From Bacteroidales bacterium UBA2295 (GTDB lineage: Bacteria > Bacteroidota > Bacteroidia > Bacteroidales > Tenuifilaceae): a stretch of DNA of 33,077 bases. Both the position numbers and the translations under genes were made by a program. A model generated the notes under the pieces. That model searched no databases, had not been told where the DNA came from, and saw nothing but the letters and a program-made list of their open reading frames with translations. The DNA lies in assembly GCA_002345825.1 (NCBI GenBank), contig DDWD01000213.1:1-33077 (forward strand). Reading direction: 5' to 3'. Shown in pieces: positions 18,187 through 26,086 of this stretch (the stretch's first letter is position 1; the number at the start of each line of letters is the position of its first letter).

Positions 18187-18786
18187 TTAGAGTAGGTAGC
18201 CTATTTTTAGAGAAAGGGGAACATCAATTGTATTGTTGTCAAAATCCTCAAAAGCGGTTGTTTGGTCATCCTTTGGATTCTGTCTACGCCAGCACAAGCT
18301 AAATGCAAAATCTACTTTAATGCGATTGCCTACAAGGTACTGCATTCCAAGTCCGGTAAGGTAATCGGTAGAGGTTAGCTGTGAAAACCTACGGTGCTTT
18401 ATGCCGAAGTGCACATATGGAGAGCTAAAACCCTTGCGATAAAAAAACCGATTTTGTAAAGATATGGATACGCCTGATCCATCCATTACAAATTTATTGT
18501 CGGCCAAAAGTTTGTTCCAAAGGCTGTGACTGTATCCATCAGCCAAAATTCCAACTCCCGCCTCAAAGCTTATTTTAGGAGCATAGGAGTGCTCCCAGAG
18601 AACAACTATCTCCTTCTGAACAAAGCCTACCAGATCGGTTTTAATAATATTTTTAGAGGAACTTATGGTATTGTCATCAAAGAAGTAATTTTTCTCATCA
18701 TCAGTTAGCTGAGCAGAACTAAAAAAAGTTAGAAACAAGAAAAATGAAAAGAGAACGGCTTTTGAGCCCGAAATGAAAAAACGCAT
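18187..18786 (-). CDS. Small outer-membrane beta-barrel-like protein, 199 residues
   Basis: No named family was recognised. There is a signal peptide (MRFFISGSKAVLFSFFLFLT, cleavage near SSAQ) followed by alternating amphipathic strands such as ISFEAGVGILADGYSH, SISLQNRFFYRKGF and SPYVHFGIKHRRF. The C terminus is hydrophobic (VPLSLKIGYLL), like an outer-membrane assembly signal, but the last residue is Leu rather than Phe. It is the first gene of a two-gene transcript with the 543-residue secreted protein. The upstream region is long and gene-free, so regulatory sequence may lie there. Confidence 0.7.
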   Translation of the reverse strand: MRFFISGSKAVLFSFFLFLTFFSSAQLTDDEKNYFFDDNTISSSKNIIKTDLVGFVQKEIVVLWEHSYAPKISFEAGVGILADGYSHSLWNKLLADNKFVMDGSGVSISLQNRFFYRKGFSSPYVHFGIKHRRFSQLTSTDYLTGLGMQYLVGNRIKVDFAFSLCWRRQNPKDDQTTAFEDFDNNTIDVPLSLKIGYLL

Positions 18787-19143
18787 AGTTTATTTAATAA
18801 TAGATACAGCAATTTCTACGACGAGAGACTACTATTGTTTCAAATAAACTGGCGACTTACTGGTATAGAAGCAATACTCAAATAAGAAAAGTCTCAACTA
18901 CATCACGCTATAGTCCTCATATAAAAACACATATAACAATGATTCTGTTTGCAATATTTTGTCAAATTGTTTTTGAACAAAAGTGCTTCTCAACACTGCT
19001 TATGATGCAAAAATGCTAAAAACAACTATGCTAACATCGGGCTAAAAAGTATTCCTAAGTCAAGTAAATCAATACTTATTACAAAATATGTGATAGAAAA
19101 GGAGGGACCTAGAGTTAATTTTTTTCTCAGTGTCCCTGTGTCC

Positions 19144-19185
19144 CCGCCTGCCAGCGGGCCATAGCCGTCAAGTTAAGATCATTTT
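19144..19185 (+). repeat. Dispersed palindromic repeat, copy B
   Basis: Holds the core CCATAGCCGTCA (19159-19170) and the tail TTAAGATCATTTTC. The same core and tail occur in copy D at 28692, and 26 of 28 bases agree over the joint segment. It is inverted relative to copy C. Confidence 0.75.
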
Positions 19186-19305
19186 CAATGTATACAAAAC
19201 CGCTAATTCCCTAATTCACATTTTATTAGAATTTTCCAGCCAAGTAAACTCTAACATCGGCACAACCCAATAAATATAATCATTACTCTACGACTAAAAG
19301 ATGTT

Positions 19306-19323
19306 TTGTCCCTAACGGGACAA
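19306..19323. repeat. Hairpin 1 of the structured cluster
   Basis: A perfect 7-bp stem, TTGTCCC and GGGACAA, closes on a TAAC loop. The same loop and stem core occur in hairpin 2, so both appear to be copies of one small palindromic unit. Confidence 0.75.
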
Positions 19324-19351
19324 TAATGGAATTATCAATTACTTGTTCTTG

Positions 19352-19410
19352 TTCTACCAATATTTAGTCCCTAACGGGACTGTGCCGTTAGGCACATAAT
19401 ATTGGTAGAA
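19352..19410. repeat. Inverted-repeat element that can form a three-way junction
   Basis: Two perfect 13-base arms, TTCTACCAATATT and AATATTGGTAGAA, enclose two adjacent perfect hairpins: AGTCCC/GGGACT with loop TAAC (19366-19381) and TGTGCC/GGCACA with loop GTTA (19381-19396). The loops are exact reverse complements of each other. The right half is thus an inverted, slightly diverged copy of the left half. Confidence 0.8.
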
Positions 19411-19432
19411 GAAAATGATGCCCCACAAATCA

Positions 19433-19450
19433 GTGTCCCGACAGGGACAC
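19433..19450. repeat. Hairpin 4 of the structured cluster
   Basis: A perfect 7-bp stem, GTGTCCC and GGGACAC, closes on a GACA loop. Its stem sequence matches that of hairpin 1 nearly base for base, but the loop has diverged. Confidence 0.7.
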
Positions 19451-19515
19451 AACAATTGATGAGCAGTTAGAGCTGTTTATTAAAAAATTAGTTGTTTCGT
19501 TTGTTTTGTATCCTT

Positions 19516-19547
19516 ATCCTGACGGCTATGGCCAGCGGGCAGGTCTG
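19516..19547 (-). repeat. Dispersed palindromic repeat, copy C
   Basis: On the minus strand it holds CCATAGCCGTCA followed by GGATAAGGA. It is inverted relative to copy B, so the pair brackets the hairpin cluster about 350 bases apart. Confidence 0.7.
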
Positions 19548-19564
19548 TGTTAAAAAAAACGAAT

Positions 19565-19744
19565 CTACTTCTTCACATCATAAAAACATCTTTTGGGCGA
19601 GTGCAAAACGCCATCGGCCACAAGGCTCTTGATGCTTTTGTCAACATCCTTTTTATCAATTCCGGCGGCTTCGGCCACCTCGCCAGCTTTCATTGGTTTT
19701 CCAGCGTTTTTAATGATTTCGATTACTTTGTCTTTTGGTTCCAT
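19565..19744 (-). CDS. Mini winged-helix protein, 59 residues
   Basis: A small predicted DNA-binding protein made of a single winged helix: a first helix (KDKVIEIIKNAG), a helix-turn-helix (MKAGEVAEAAGIDKKDVDKSIKSL) and a wing (DGVLHSPKRCFYDV). The ATG at 19744 is preferred. A TTG 27 bases upstream would add MSLITNYFN, which looks like leader. It follows the CDF-like gene by 59 bases on the same strand, so it may be its regulator or simply a passenger. Short solo wHTH proteins of this form are common in Bacteroidota and archaea, but no function is known to me. Confidence 0.7.
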   Translation of the reverse strand: MEPKDKVIEIIKNAGKPMKAGEVAEAAGIDKKDVDKSIKSLVADGVLHSPKRCFYDVKK

Positions 19745-19803
19745 GTTGAAATAATTAGTGATTAATGACAAGTGCTAAATATGATTTCTACAAAGTTAAA
19801 AAG

Positions 19804-20445
19804 TTAATGACATTCTCCATTGCATCCACAGCTCAGGTTGCCAGTGCGTGCTTTATCGAATGCCTCGCGTCCTTCGGTAAATGCAAACCAAGCAATTCCC
19901 AGTGAGCCAACGCTATCTACCCAGGCAATTCCTGTAAACTCGTATAAAAGGCTCGATGCCAAAAGGATGAATGAAAGGTAGAAACATGTTTTTGTACAGT
20001 TGGCATCGGCAATAATAGCTGCTGAATTAAGCTTACGACCTACATTCTGCTTTGCTCGCATTAAGAACCACATGGTTAGTATTGATGCCGATGAAACAAT
20101 TACTCCTACCATCGTTGTTTCGGGCTTGGCCTGGGTAACAATATTTATTATCACCCCAGCAACAAGCCCAGCTGTTAAAAGAAAAAAGGCTGTCCCTGTA
20201 ATCCTTAGCGCATTCTTTTCAAAGCTATCTGGCGTTTCGGCCTGCGATTTACGCATCCTTAATACCATGTGTAGTATGCCAAAGGCTGAGATCATCTCAA
20301 CAAAGCTATCAACCCCAAAACCTAGCAGCACCAGTGTTTCGTCGCTTATGCCGAAGATTATCGATACTAGCCCCTCAGCCAAATTGTAGGTAAGGGTAAT
20401 TATGGTTAGGATTAGGGCTAGCTGAATAAACTTTTTTCGTTGCAT
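19804..20445 (-). CDS. CDF-like cation transporter with altered metal site
   Basis: A six-helix membrane protein of 213 residues, shorter than the usual 290-320 of cation diffusion facilitators because the C-terminal cytoplasmic domain is missing. TM2 has GVDSFVE with Asp46 and Glu50 in the DxxxD positions. TM5 has ADANCTKTC, where His and Asp of the canonical HxxxD are replaced by Cys150 and Cys154. The tail ends in CGCNGECH, a Cys/His cluster able to bind metal. The site would then be Asp, Glu, Cys, Cys, which suggests a softer metal than Zn2+. It is expressed alone or with the mini wHTH gene, and it lies near a heavy-metal RND operon. Confidence 0.8.
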   Translation of the reverse strand: MQRKKFIQLALILTIITLTYNLAEGLVSIIFGISDETLVLLGFGVDSFVEMISAFGILHMVLRMRKSQAETPDSFEKNALRITGTAFFLLTAGLVAGVIINIVTQAKPETTMVGVIVSSASILTMWFLMRAKQNVGRKLNSAAIIADANCTKTCFYLSFILLASSLLYEFTGIAWVDSVGSLGIAWFAFTEGREAFDKARTGNLSCGCNGECH

Positions 20446-20507
20446 TACTCTAGCTTTTTACATTCAAACATCCAACCAAAGAGATTGTTTTAGAATTGTA
20501 ATGCTTT

Positions 20508-21698
20508 TTAATATAAGAACCCAAAAAGCCACAAGGGTATTTGATTGCCATACCCAGTCTCAATGCCATCAACGGCTAGGTAAGCATTCTCTACCCCCTG
20601 AATTTGTTTCTGACTTTTGTTTTTACCTCCAATTTCAAAGGTGTAGCGACCATCAATTAAAAAATCGCCTTTTGGTGTGTATCTAACTGCGTGCATTGGG
20701 CTTAGTGCATTGTAGAAAAACGTCTCGCGCTCGTTACCTGTATTTGATGATTTATTAGCTAATGCAAACATAAGGTTGGTGTTGTGCAAATAAATTTTAT
20801 CGGGTTTAGTTAATCGACTTATACCCTTACTATCGGAGTACAACATGTTAATAAGAAGGGCATCGTTGAGATAATGGAGATAATCCTTTAGGGTATTTTT
20901 TGATATTCCAATCCTTTCGCTGAGTTTCTCAATATTTGGTTTAAACGGAACGCTCTCGGAAATAACATATAATAGCTGCTTTAACTTATTAATGTTACTA
21001 TAACTAACTCCAGAAATATAGGGTAAGTCACTCTCAAGTACCTGGAGAATTACCCCATTCAACTTGTGATGATAATTATCAATCCCCTCTAAAAAAAACG
21101 GGTAGTATCCGTGGTTGATGTACTGATTAAACCATTTTATGGGTTTTGTTTCTTTCCAAATTTGCTTGGCAACCGATTCATGGTTAGCCAACATCTCATC
21201 CAATGAAATTGGAGCTAAATTTAACTTTGTAGAAAAGTTAATAAACTCTCTTAGCGACAACCCTGGCAAATTGTAAACCACACTTCGTCTCGATAAATCA
21301 CTTCGTCCCTTTGCAAGATGAAGAAGAGATGAGCCGGTATATACCACTTTTAAATCGGGAAAAAGGTCGTAAATATTTTTCAATTCCAACGACCAATTTG
21401 GGTAATGATGAACCTCATCGATAAGTAAAACTTTACCTCCGTTTTTGTAAAACTCATCGGCAAAATTGAGTAAACTATTCTCGGTGAAGTATAGATTATC
21501 GAGACTGATGTAAACAAAATAATCGTTTTGCAGCAACGTTTTTGCATACTGCAACAGCAGGGTAGTTTTACCAACTCCTCTACTCCCCTTAATACCAATT
21601 AGCCTTTCGTTCTGTTTTAGCCACTCAATTTGAGGTCGAATATTGGCTACCTTAACCATTTCAACCGCCCTTGCGGAAAAATCATACAATGAATTCAT
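20508..21698 (-). CDS. AAA ATPase with DUF4143-type C-terminal domain
   Basis: A 396-residue P-loop ATPase of the STAND-like group often annotated AAA_14/DUF4143. Walker A is GSRGVGKTT at about residues 38-46, and Walker B is KVLLIDEVHHYP at about 89-100. The arginine-rich sensor region SDLSRRSVVYNLPGLSLREF follows. The C-terminal half (from about residue 200) has a winged helix (ERIGISKNTLKDYLHYLNDA) and a nuclease-like fold (FEIGGKNKSQ). The start is the ATG at 21698, which is 18 codons inside the ORF. It lies shortly after the putative transcription start. The function of this abundant family is unknown; roles near toxins and restriction are discussed only loosely. Confidence 0.85.
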   Translation of the reverse strand: MNSLYDFSARAVEMVKVANIRPQIEWLKQNERLIGIKGSRGVGKTTLLLQYAKTLLQNDYFVYISLDNLYFTENSLLNFADEFYKNGGKVLLIDEVHHYPNWSLELKNIYDLFPDLKVVYTGSSLLHLAKGRSDLSRRSVVYNLPGLSLREFINFSTKLNLAPISLDEMLANHESVAKQIWKETKPIKWFNQYINHGYYPFFLEGIDNYHHKLNGVILQVLESDLPYISGVSYSNINKLKQLLYVISESVPFKPNIEKLSERIGISKNTLKDYLHYLNDALLINMLYSDSKGISRLTKPDKIYLHNTNLMFALANKSSNTGNERETFFYNALSPMHAVRYTPKGDFLIDGRYTFEIGGKNKSQKQIQGVENAYLAVDGIETGYGNQIPLWLFGFLY

Positions 21699-21708
21699 AC
21701 CAAATCGG

Positions 21709-21753
21709 TTTGTGTGTTGACCAAATATAGTAAAATATCGGTCAACGCACAAA
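21709..21753. repeat. Inverted repeat bracketing the ATPase promoter
   Basis: Arms TTTGTGTGTTGACC (21709-21722) and GGTCAACGCACAAA (21740-21753) match in 13 of 14 positions around a 17-base spacer. Similarity extends further out to about 17 of 21. The right arm also ends in a short palindrome with CACAAA and TTTGTG. The arms cover the -33 element and the last base of the -7 box, as an operator for a dimer would. Confidence 0.6.
21722..21753 (-). promoter_or_regulatory. Promoter of the AAA ATPase gene
   Basis: Minus strand: -33 box TTTG at 21750-21753, 20 bases, then -7 box TATATTTG (21722-21729). Spacing and sequence fit the Bacteroidota consensus, and the ATG follows about 24 bases on. Confidence 0.6.
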
Positions 21754-21790
21754 TCGTTTGTGAATTAAATCCTACAGAAAGATTTAAAAC

Positions 21791-22969
21791 CTACAGCTCA
21801 AACCTATGCAGCTCGGTATAACTTTTGGCATACTCCAACTCCAATTCCATTACCCTATCGGTTATTCCGTATAGAAAAGTAATCTCATTAAAAAAATCGA
21901 TTACCGAAACCTCACCAGCCTCAAGGGCGCGCTGGGTTAGCTCCAGGTTATTGTTGCTCGTTAGGGCTTTTTGTAGCTCATCGAGCTGCGATTTGATGCT
22001 TAGCGTTTGCTGGTACAGCTCCTCAAACTCCAACTCAAGCATTACCCGCTGGCTATGCGCCTGGGCTTGCGATGTATTCAGTTTTATTGCTGCAGCCCTA
22101 CGGTTTCCAGAGTTGCCCCATAATGGTATGGATAGGCCAGCCTTAAACCCAGTAAAATGCTCTGCATCGGTTTGCTCCGACTGGTATCCAATATTAAGCT
22201 CGGGTAATCCTTGATGCGCCACGAGCGACTTATTGCGCTCTGCCAGCGATACCATTTGCTGGGTTGCTGCAAAGCGGGGATCGGACTGGGCAAACTGACT
22301 GAAAACGGTCTCTCTTTCGTCCAACGGCAAAAGCAAAAGCAGCGAGTCGGTTACAGCCAGCTCTTGCCCGCCATTAAGCAGCACAATTTTACGCTGCAAA
22401 ATATTCTTTTGCGACCTCATGCTGTTGGCGTTCTGCGTGGCCTCAACCAGTCGTAAACGTGCATTATTCAAATCCATTGCAGTTGCTTGACCAGCATCAA
22501 CCTTTTTTTTGATAATGCCAAGCATATTGCTGGCTAACTTTTCGCGTTGATTCAACTCCGCAAGCATTCGCTTTGCATGTATATACTCCAGAATAACGTG
22601 CTTGGCTTGCAGCAAAACCTCCTGCCTTGCTGCATTGAAACTCACATCGGCAAGCTTGTCGTTGGTTTTGGCCAACTGATTGCGCTTGGCATACACCGTG
22701 GGGAACTCAAAACTCTGGCTAACGCCCCAGGCGTACTTTACACCAGCACCCTCAACAGCGGGAAATCGCCCACCCTCAACCGTTGGGTTTGGGGGCAAAA
22801 GATCGGTTCTAGCTTCGGCCTTTTGATAGTCCATTTGAGCTTTAAGTGCTGCAATGGTTGGGTTGTTCTCTTCAATAAAAGTAAGAGCTGTGTTAATATT
22901 TTCTTGACTTTGCACCTCAAATTCGCCGAAAAAAATAAGCAGTAGAATGATATACTTAGCTGTTTTCAT
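21791..22969 (-). CDS. TolC-family outer-membrane efflux channel
   Basis: Outer-membrane duct of the heavy-metal RND pump. The 392 residues have a signal peptide (MKTAKYIILLLIFFGEFEVQ) and two similar helical halves typical of TolC, with long coiled coils such as KNILQRKIVLLNGGQ and LELEFEELYQQTLSIKSQLD. The N-terminal segment EENNPTIAALKAQMDYQKAE is a family signature. It overlaps the end of the pump gene by 14 bases, which supports translational coupling. It is the last gene of the metal-efflux operon. Confidence 0.92.
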   Translation of the reverse strand: MKTAKYIILLLIFFGEFEVQSQENINTALTFIEENNPTIAALKAQMDYQKAEARTDLLPPNPTVEGGRFPAVEGAGVKYAWGVSQSFEFPTVYAKRNQLAKTNDKLADVSFNAARQEVLLQAKHVILEYIHAKRMLAELNQREKLASNMLGIIKKKVDAGQATAMDLNNARLRLVEATQNANSMRSQKNILQRKIVLLNGGQELAVTDSLLLLLPLDERETVFSQFAQSDPRFAATQQMVSLAERNKSLVAHQGLPELNIGYQSEQTDAEHFTGFKAGLSIPLWGNSGNRRAAAIKLNTSQAQAHSQRVMLELEFEELYQQTLSIKSQLDELQKALTSNNNLELTQRALEAGEVSVIDFFNEITFLYGITDRVMELELEYAKSYTELHRFEL

Positions 22970-25900
22970 TGTAGTTCTCCTTCTTTTTGTTTAACCCCAT
23001 ATGCTTTGAGGCGATAAAGTAAATTGCCGGAACAATATAGATGTTTAGCAAGGTAGATGTTAATAGCCCTCCAAGAATCACCTTCGCCATAGGCGACTGT
23101 ATCTCGTTCCCCGAAAGGTCCCCCTGCACTGCCAGCGGAATTAGTGCAAGCGCAGCCGTTAATGCTGTCATAAGAATTGGGTTTAACCTATCGGCTGATC
23201 CTAAGATAATTGTATCTTTTAACGATGTTCCTAGTTCATGCAAATGCTGATACCTGGAAATTAACAGAATTCCATTTCGTGTGGCAATTCCAAATAGGGT
23301 TATAAATCCAATGATTGCTGGAATGCTAAGTATCCCTGACGAGAAGTAAATTGAGAACACTCCCCCAATTAAGGCCAAAGGAAGGTTTAAAAGTATAATC
23401 CCGGCCAATTTAAAATCCTTAAACTCTTGGAAGAGTAGCATAAAAATTATGAAGATGGCTAGGATTGATGTGATAATTAGCGTTTGTGATGCCTTGGCCT
23501 CGCTCTCGAACTGCCCACCGTACTCAACCCAAAACCCTTCGGGTAGAGTAATGTTTTGTGAGACTTGCTTCTGGATTTCATCAACCACTCCCCTCAAATC
23601 GCCACTCGATACATTGGCTGATATTACAATCTTGCGCTGTACATTCTCCCTGCTTATTGAGCTTGGTCCCGATACTGAAAGCACCTCGGCAACCTGTTCT
23701 AAAGGAACTTTTTTGCCATCGTGGGTATCAATTAAAGCAGCACGTATTCCATCGATGCTTTGGGTGTAATCATCCTTCAGTTTCAAAACTAGGTCGAACC
23801 TTCGTTGCCCTTCGTAAATATCAGCAAGCTTTTCACCACCAAAAGCAATATCAATAAAATGGTTAAACTCGTTTACAGTTATTCCATAAGCGGCAAGCAT
23901 ATCTCTGTTTGCTTTGATTTGAATTTGAGGTATTTCCACCTGCTGCTCCACATTAACATCAACCAAACCTTCAATATCAGCAATGGCACTTTTTATCTCG
24001 TTACCAACTGTGAACATTCGGTTTAGGTCGGTTCCAAAAAGTTTAATGGCGATATTGGCTCGTGTTCCCGAGAGCATGTGGTCAATTCTATGTCCTAGGG
24101 GTTGCCCCACAGTTACAGCAATTCCGGGGATTCCTGCAAGCGTAGTTCGAACGTCGTGGAGGAATTCTTGCTGATCTCTTTCATCCAGCATAAAGTTCAC
24201 ATCTATCTCGGCACTATTGGTGGTTTGCGAGTGTTCATCGAGTTCACCCATACCCGTTCTTCGGGCAGTAGTTTTGATCTCGGGTATTTGAAGCAACTCT
24301 GTTTCTACCAGGTTACCAATCCTATTGCTTTCTTCGAGTGATGTCCCAGGCTGGGTGACCACCGAAAGGGTTAACGACCCCTCGTTGAACTCGGGCAGGA
24401 AGCTGCGACCCATTTGTGTGAATAGAAAAAGTGATGAAAGGAAAAGCAATAGGGTAAAAGAAAGTACTACTTTCTTATGTCTCAACGACCAAATCAACGA
24501 TTTCTCGTACATTCCTGTGAGTTTTCTCACCAACCATTTCTCCTTCTCATTACGAGTTAGGAATTTATCGTTAGTTAGCATCATTTTGGCAAGAAGCGGG
24601 GTAAGGGTCATTGCAACAATAAGTGACACAAAAAGGGAGACAATAAATGCAATACCAAGTGGCTGTAACATTCGTCCCTCCATTCCCGAAAGGAAAAATA
24701 GTGGAAGAAATGCAACCATAATGATGAGCGTAGCATTTAAAATGGATGCTCTAATTTCCTTTGATGCTTCGAACACTACGCTAAATGCCGATTTGCGTTC
24801 CTCCTTACTCAACAACCTGTTTTGCCGTAGCCGTTTGTAAATATTTTCCACATCAATAATTGAGTCGTCAACCAGGGAACCTATTGCAATGGCCATTCCT
24901 CCTAAACTCATAGTATTGATGTTGAGGCCAAGTAGCTTCATCACAATGATAGCACCAAGAAGAGAAAGTGGGATAGCCAGCAATGAGATTATGGTAGTAC
25001 GAAAACTTCCAAGGAAAAGGAATAGGATAATAACCACAAAGATAGCCCCTTCAATGAGAGCTCTCTGGACATTTCGTACCGAGGTTTCAATAAAGTCGGC
25101 TTGTCGGAATATTTTTGTATCCAAAACAACATCTGGAGGGAGTGTCTTTTGAATTTCCGCAAGATTTGCTTCAATTCGCTGAGTTAGCTCAAGCGTATTG
25201 GTATTTGGCTGTTTTGAAACGGAGATAATAATTGCAGGCTCAGCATTTCCCGATGCGTAGCCCATTTTTACGGCAGCACCAATTACCACTTCTGCTACAT
25301 CTCTAACCCGAATGGGTTTCCCATTATTAGTTTTGATATAGGAAGAGGCCAACTCCTCCAAATCGTATGTACGAGCAATTCCTCTAACTGCGTACTCGTT
25401 GCCATACTCTCTAACGGGGCTACCCGTTGAGTTTTGACTTATCCCAATGCAAACCTCGGCCAGCTCATCCATAGTAACATTGTAGTATTTCATTAGCATC
25501 GGATTGGCCAAAACCTGATACTGTTTGTAGTCGCCACCAATGATGGTTACCTGCGATACGCCACCAGTGGCTAGGAGTTGTGGTTTGACATTCCACTCGG
25601 CAAAGGTTCGCAGATCCATCATGCTGGTACTATCGGCCTGTACACCTATGAAGAATATCTCACCCATAACGCTCGACTGCGGTGCAAGGGTTGGCTGATC
25701 GACACCAAAAGGCATTTGTGAGGTTACGTTGATTAGCTTTTCGCTAACAATTTGGCGAGCTCGAAAAATATCGGTTCCCCAGTCGAATTCAACCCACACA
25801 AACGAAAAACCTTGCGACGAAGCAGAACGAACCCTGCGAACATCAGTTGCACCGTTTACGGCAGTCTCTATTGGGAATGTTACCAATCGCTCAACCTCCT

Positions 25901-26075
25901 CCGATGCCATTCCGTGGGCATCGGTCATAACCACAACCGTTGGTGCGGTAAGGTCGGGGAACACGTCCACATCCATGTTTATTGCGGTTCTTGTTCCCAC
26001 AACAATTAGTATTACTGAACACAGAAGCACGAAGTACTTATTGTTCAGGGAGAATTTTATGATATTATCTAACAT
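22956..26075 (-). CDS. Heavy-metal efflux RND pump (CusA/CzcA type)
   Basis: A 1039-residue inner-membrane proton antiporter that drives metal across the envelope. The RND pattern is complete: first TM near 15-32, FPDLTAPTV at about 39, GEIFFIGV, TM2-6 with GEIDVNF-like periplasmic domains between, and TM4 with AIGSLVDDSIIDVENIYK at about 397-414. The acidic pair in TM4 acts in proton relay. The motif is of the HME (heavy-metal) group and closer to the LVDDxxxDVEN form than to the DFG form of CzcA, so the metal cannot be assigned. It follows the adaptor gene by 11 bases. All length and topology features look intact. Confidence 0.95.
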   Translation of the reverse strand: MLDNIIKFSLNNKYFVLLCSVILIVVGTRTAINMDVDVFPDLTAPTVVVMTDAHGMASEEVERLVTFPIETAVNGATDVRRVRSASSQGFSFVWVEFDWGTDIFRARQIVSEKLINVTSQMPFGVDQPTLAPQSSVMGEIFFIGVQADSTSMMDLRTFAEWNVKPQLLATGGVSQVTIIGGDYKQYQVLANPMLMKYYNVTMDELAEVCIGISQNSTGSPVREYGNEYAVRGIARTYDLEELASSYIKTNNGKPIRVRDVAEVVIGAAVKMGYASGNAEPAIIISVSKQPNTNTLELTQRIEANLAEIQKTLPPDVVLDTKIFRQADFIETSVRNVQRALIEGAIFVVIILFLFLGSFRTTIISLLAIPLSLLGAIIVMKLLGLNINTMSLGGMAIAIGSLVDDSIIDVENIYKRLRQNRLLSKEERKSAFSVVFEASKEIRASILNATLIIMVAFLPLFFLSGMEGRMLQPLGIAFIVSLFVSLIVAMTLTPLLAKMMLTNDKFLTRNEKEKWLVRKLTGMYEKSLIWSLRHKKVVLSFTLLLFLSSLFLFTQMGRSFLPEFNEGSLTLSVVTQPGTSLEESNRIGNLVETELLQIPEIKTTARRTGMGELDEHSQTTNSAEIDVNFMLDERDQQEFLHDVRTTLAGIPGIAVTVGQPLGHRIDHMLSGTRANIAIKLFGTDLNRMFTVGNEIKSAIADIEGLVDVNVEQQVEIPQIQIKANRDMLAAYGITVNEFNHFIDIAFGGEKLADIYEGQRRFDLVLKLKDDYTQSIDGIRAALIDTHDGKKVPLEQVAEVLSVSGPSSISRENVQRKIVISANVSSGDLRGVVDEIQKQVSQNITLPEGFWVEYGGQFESEAKASQTLIITSILAIFIIFMLLFQEFKDFKLAGIILLNLPLALIGGVFSIYFSSGILSIPAIIGFITLFGIATRNGILLISRYQHLHELGTSLKDTIILGSADRLNPILMTALTAALALIPLAVQGDLSGNEIQSPMAKVILGGLLTSTLLNIYIVPAIYFIASKHMGLNKKKENYNENS

Positions 26076-26086
26076 TACATCTCGTT

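Larger units (their letters stand above)
18787..19564. other. Gene-free region carrying two repeat families
   Basis: No supportable gene lies in these 778 bases. The first 340 bases are AT-rich, without visible structure. The right half has two inverted copies of the dispersed repeat (B and C) around a set of four hairpins (19306-19450). Neither flanking gene has a good promoter here that could be read by eye. Confidence 0.7.

Noticed and set aside
19306..19450. CRISPR-like array
   Set aside because: The repeats are self-palindromic, unequal in length and spacing, partly inverted and too few. There are no equal-length spacers and no cas genes nearby.
18787..19564. Possible tRNA or small RNA gene
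   Set aside because: No cloverleaf with a GTTCGA-type T arm and CCA or a discriminator end was found here or in the other spacers.
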